Source: Apium graveolens (Eukaryota; Streptophyta; Magnoliopsida; Apiales; Apiaceae). From it: a stretch of 64,000 nucleotides of DNA. Below are positions 62,095 through 64,000 of the stretch, piece after piece (position 1 is the stretch's first letter; each line of letters starts with the position of its first letter). Made by a program: the position numbers and the translations under genes. The DNA lies in contig NC_133649.1 in NCBI RefSeq assembly GCF_009905375.1, forward strand, positions 225,639,275 to 225,703,274, given 5' to 3'. The notes under the pieces were generated by a model, which was not told the DNA's origin, made no database searches, and saw only the letters and a program-made list of their open reading frames with translations.

Positions 62095-64000
62095 CTAATG
62101 ATTAGTTTTAAGGACCCAGACAAGCTTGGATCCTTTGGCCTTATTAAGTCTGTTAACATTTACAACGGATTTAGCATCAGAGTTTATGTTAACATTTTTC
62201 TTATCAGAATTTACACTATCAGACTTTGAATCAGAACTTACACTAGAAGGAACAATGGTAACTTTCTTTAAAGAAGGTTTTATTTGATAATAATCATAGT
62301 ACAAACTATGATATTCCTTACAAGTATAAATGGAATGCCATAAACTACCACAATGAAGACAAGGATTTTGTGGCTTATATCTAACAGACTGATTCTTAAC
62401 TCCTGACTTTGAAGGTAAGGAGTTTATATTCTTATTCTTCCTGCAAAAAGAAGCCAGATGGTTAGAACTTCCACAGTTATGACATGTTTTTCTAGGAGCA
62501 TCAGGAACAGGCATATAATCATTGCTTTTATTCACACATTCCTTTCCATTCCTATTTTTCCTAGGTGATTTTACCTTGTTTGCATTCTTAACATCTTTCA
62601 GCTTATGCTTAAGCTGCTTCTTTGTCATTAAGCCTACGTTTACTTCAGTTGTCTTTTCTTGTTTTAGTTTATCAGAAGTTAATTCCTTTTTAACTTCTGA
62701 TTTCTCAGTATCAGACTTTACAGCTACAAACTTAACAGGTTTTAACTTTGGTTTTTGTTTAACAACTATAGGCTTAATATCTACAGTTCCTTTATCATTC
62801 TTATCCTCTCCATAACCTAAGCCCTCTTTCCAATTTTCACTACTTAACAAATTCTGAGTTGTTCTGCCAGAGTTAGTCCAAGTCCTGATAATCTCTCTTT
62901 CCTTTTCTAACTCAGCTTTTAGAGATTCATTCATTTTAAGTACTTCATCCCTAACATAAAAAGCATCATCTCTATCTTTCTGAGTTTGATGGAACATGAC
63001 TAACTCCTTTTCTAAATAATCATTCCTCTTTTTACAAGCAAGATTTTCAGAAGTTAATCTTTCACATGTTAAAGTTTGATCTCTATAGCTAATGAACATG
63101 GTTTTAAGATATCTTCTCAACTCATTAATATCATCAGTATGAAAGGCATAAGTAGTTTGAGGTACCTTTAATTCAGCAGCTTCAGAACTGCTTTCAGCAC
63201 TTGCCTTATCAGCATTTGCCATCAGGGCATAATTCTCCTCACTTTCAGAATCTGAGGTGTCTGTCCAGCTTTTCTTCTTTGTGACAAGAGCCTTGCCTTT
63301 GTCACTCTTCACTTTCTTGCAATCAGGAGATATGTGGCATTTCTCACCACAGTTGTAGCATTTGACATTTGTATAATCTCCTCTGTCAAACTTTCCTCCT
63401 CTGCCCTCAGATTTTCTGAAATTCTTGTTATCAGAACTTGCGCCTTTCTTGGAAAACTTCTTTCCCTTCCTGAACTTCCTGTATGCAATCTTTGTGATTC
63501 CTTTCACCATAAGAGTACACAGCTTCATCATCTCTTCATCAGCATCCGTCTCAGGCAAGCTTTCAGATCTGAGTCATCATCACTTTCAGAACTTGATGAC
63601 TCAGTATCAGACTTTGTGAAGAGAGCTTTACCCTTGTCTTTCCTTGAGGTAGCTGCCTTGGGGGATTCTTCTTCAGCCTTAAGAGGAACTGTCCTTGACT
63701 TTCCTCCTTTCCTCTTGCTTATTTGTTCCATCTCAAGTTCATGAGTCTTGAGCATTTCATAAATTTCATCAAGAGTTATTTCATCAAGATTATAGTTGTC
63801 TCTTATTGTTATTGCCTTCAAATCCCAGCATTCAGGAAGAGCTAACAGGAATTTAAGGTTTGAATCTTCAAGATCATACTCCTTATCAACCAGTGACAAA
63901 TCATTCAAGAGTTTGACAAATCTATTATATAAATCAGTCAATGACTCATTAGCCTTTGAGTCAAAGTGTTCATACTCTTGAGTGAGTATTGTCTTCCTGT
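62095..64000 (-). pseudogene. gag of the outer SIRE element, partial and frameshifted
   Basis: The frame 63941-63528 and its continuation to the window edge hold the gag core end (LKFLLALPECWDLKAITIRD, EIYEMLKTHELEMEQ). A single base lost near 63565 (CAGATCTG against CAGAATCTG in the inner copy) shifts into the frame 63558-62095. That frame has CYNCGEKCHISPDC (Gly to Cys in the first knuckle), CHNCGSSNHLASFC and CLHCGSLWHSIYTC. It ends at TAG 62095-62097. The N-terminus and 5' LTR are outside the window. Confidence 0.88.

Larger units (their letters stand above)
25310..64000 (-). mobile_element. SIRE-type Ty1/copia retrotransposon, outer copy (level 1b), runs off the right edge
   Basis: Minus-strand element whose 3' LTR is 25310-25913. 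Its body continues, interrupted by two insertions: 25914-28936, then 42054-42172, then 55478-64000. Order on its own strand: gag (64000-62095), protease (62082-61648), integrase (61754-60651), RT and RNase H (60464-58761), a ~90-codon ORF (57329-57060), and an env-like ORF (56334 to 26118, split by both insertions). The 5' LTR lies beyond 64000. The 5 bp before the 3' LTR are TTGTC (25305-25309); the matching duplication is outside the window. It has frameshifts in gag and pol and several stops, so it is older and more decayed than the inner copy. Confidence 0.93.

Overview
This is nuclear DNA from a flowering plant, most likely a eudicot; the species cannot be fixed from the sequence. The evidence is a spliced plant P450, a plant 3-hydroxyisobutyrate dehydrogenase-like gene, a Stowaway MITE in an intron, and plant-specific LTR retrotransposon lineages. 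Three host genes, all on the minus strand, occupy the first 6.5 kb. The remaining ~57 kb is one nest of LTR retrotransposons. No rRNA, tRNA or CRISPR array was seen.

Gene island (1-6.5 kb). (i) The 5' three exons of a coiled-coil protein of unknown function (773-1876), running off the left edge. (ii) A two-exon cytochrome P450 of 508 codons (2849-4732). (iii) An intronless 3-hydroxyisobutyrate dehydrogenase-like gene (5542-6531). The probable LTR of the first retrotransposon lies only ~120-190 bp upstream of gene (iii).

Retrotransposon nest (6.65-64 kb). Level 0 is a decayed minus-strand Ty3/gypsy element of the Tat type (about 6651-25309, its 5' part not visible). It has two RNase H domains, an antisense ORF remnant and several tandem arrays in its 3' region. 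Level 1a is an Athila-like gypsy element on the plus strand (12122-23010, TSD TCCTT), inserted between the two RNase H domains of level 0. Level 1b is a SIRE-type Ty1/copia element on the minus strand, inserted in the level 0 gag region; it starts at 25310 and continues past 64000. Level 2a is a younger copy of the same SIRE family (28937-42048, TSD GAAGG), inserted in the env-like ORF of level 1b. Level 2b is a Tekay/Del-like gypsy derivative with ~4.05 kb LTRs and a decayed interior (42178-55472, TSD GCTGT), inserted only 119 bp of host sequence from level 2a.

How the parts work together. In each element LTR, PBS, gag, protease, reverse transcriptase, RNase H, integrase and PPT form the usual copy-and-paste cycle, but every element here has breaks. 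The most unusual structure is in the SIRE family. Between pol and the env-like ORF, both copies carry a ~90-codon ORF with its own consensus TATA box ~80 bp upstream and a conserved 3'UTR-like tail. The env-like ORF also has a conserved TATA-like site and a CT-rich leader. The extra ORF of the Athila-like element likewise has a TATA box 98 bp before its ATG. These look like internally promoted accessory genes inside retrotransposons and are the main lead of the window.
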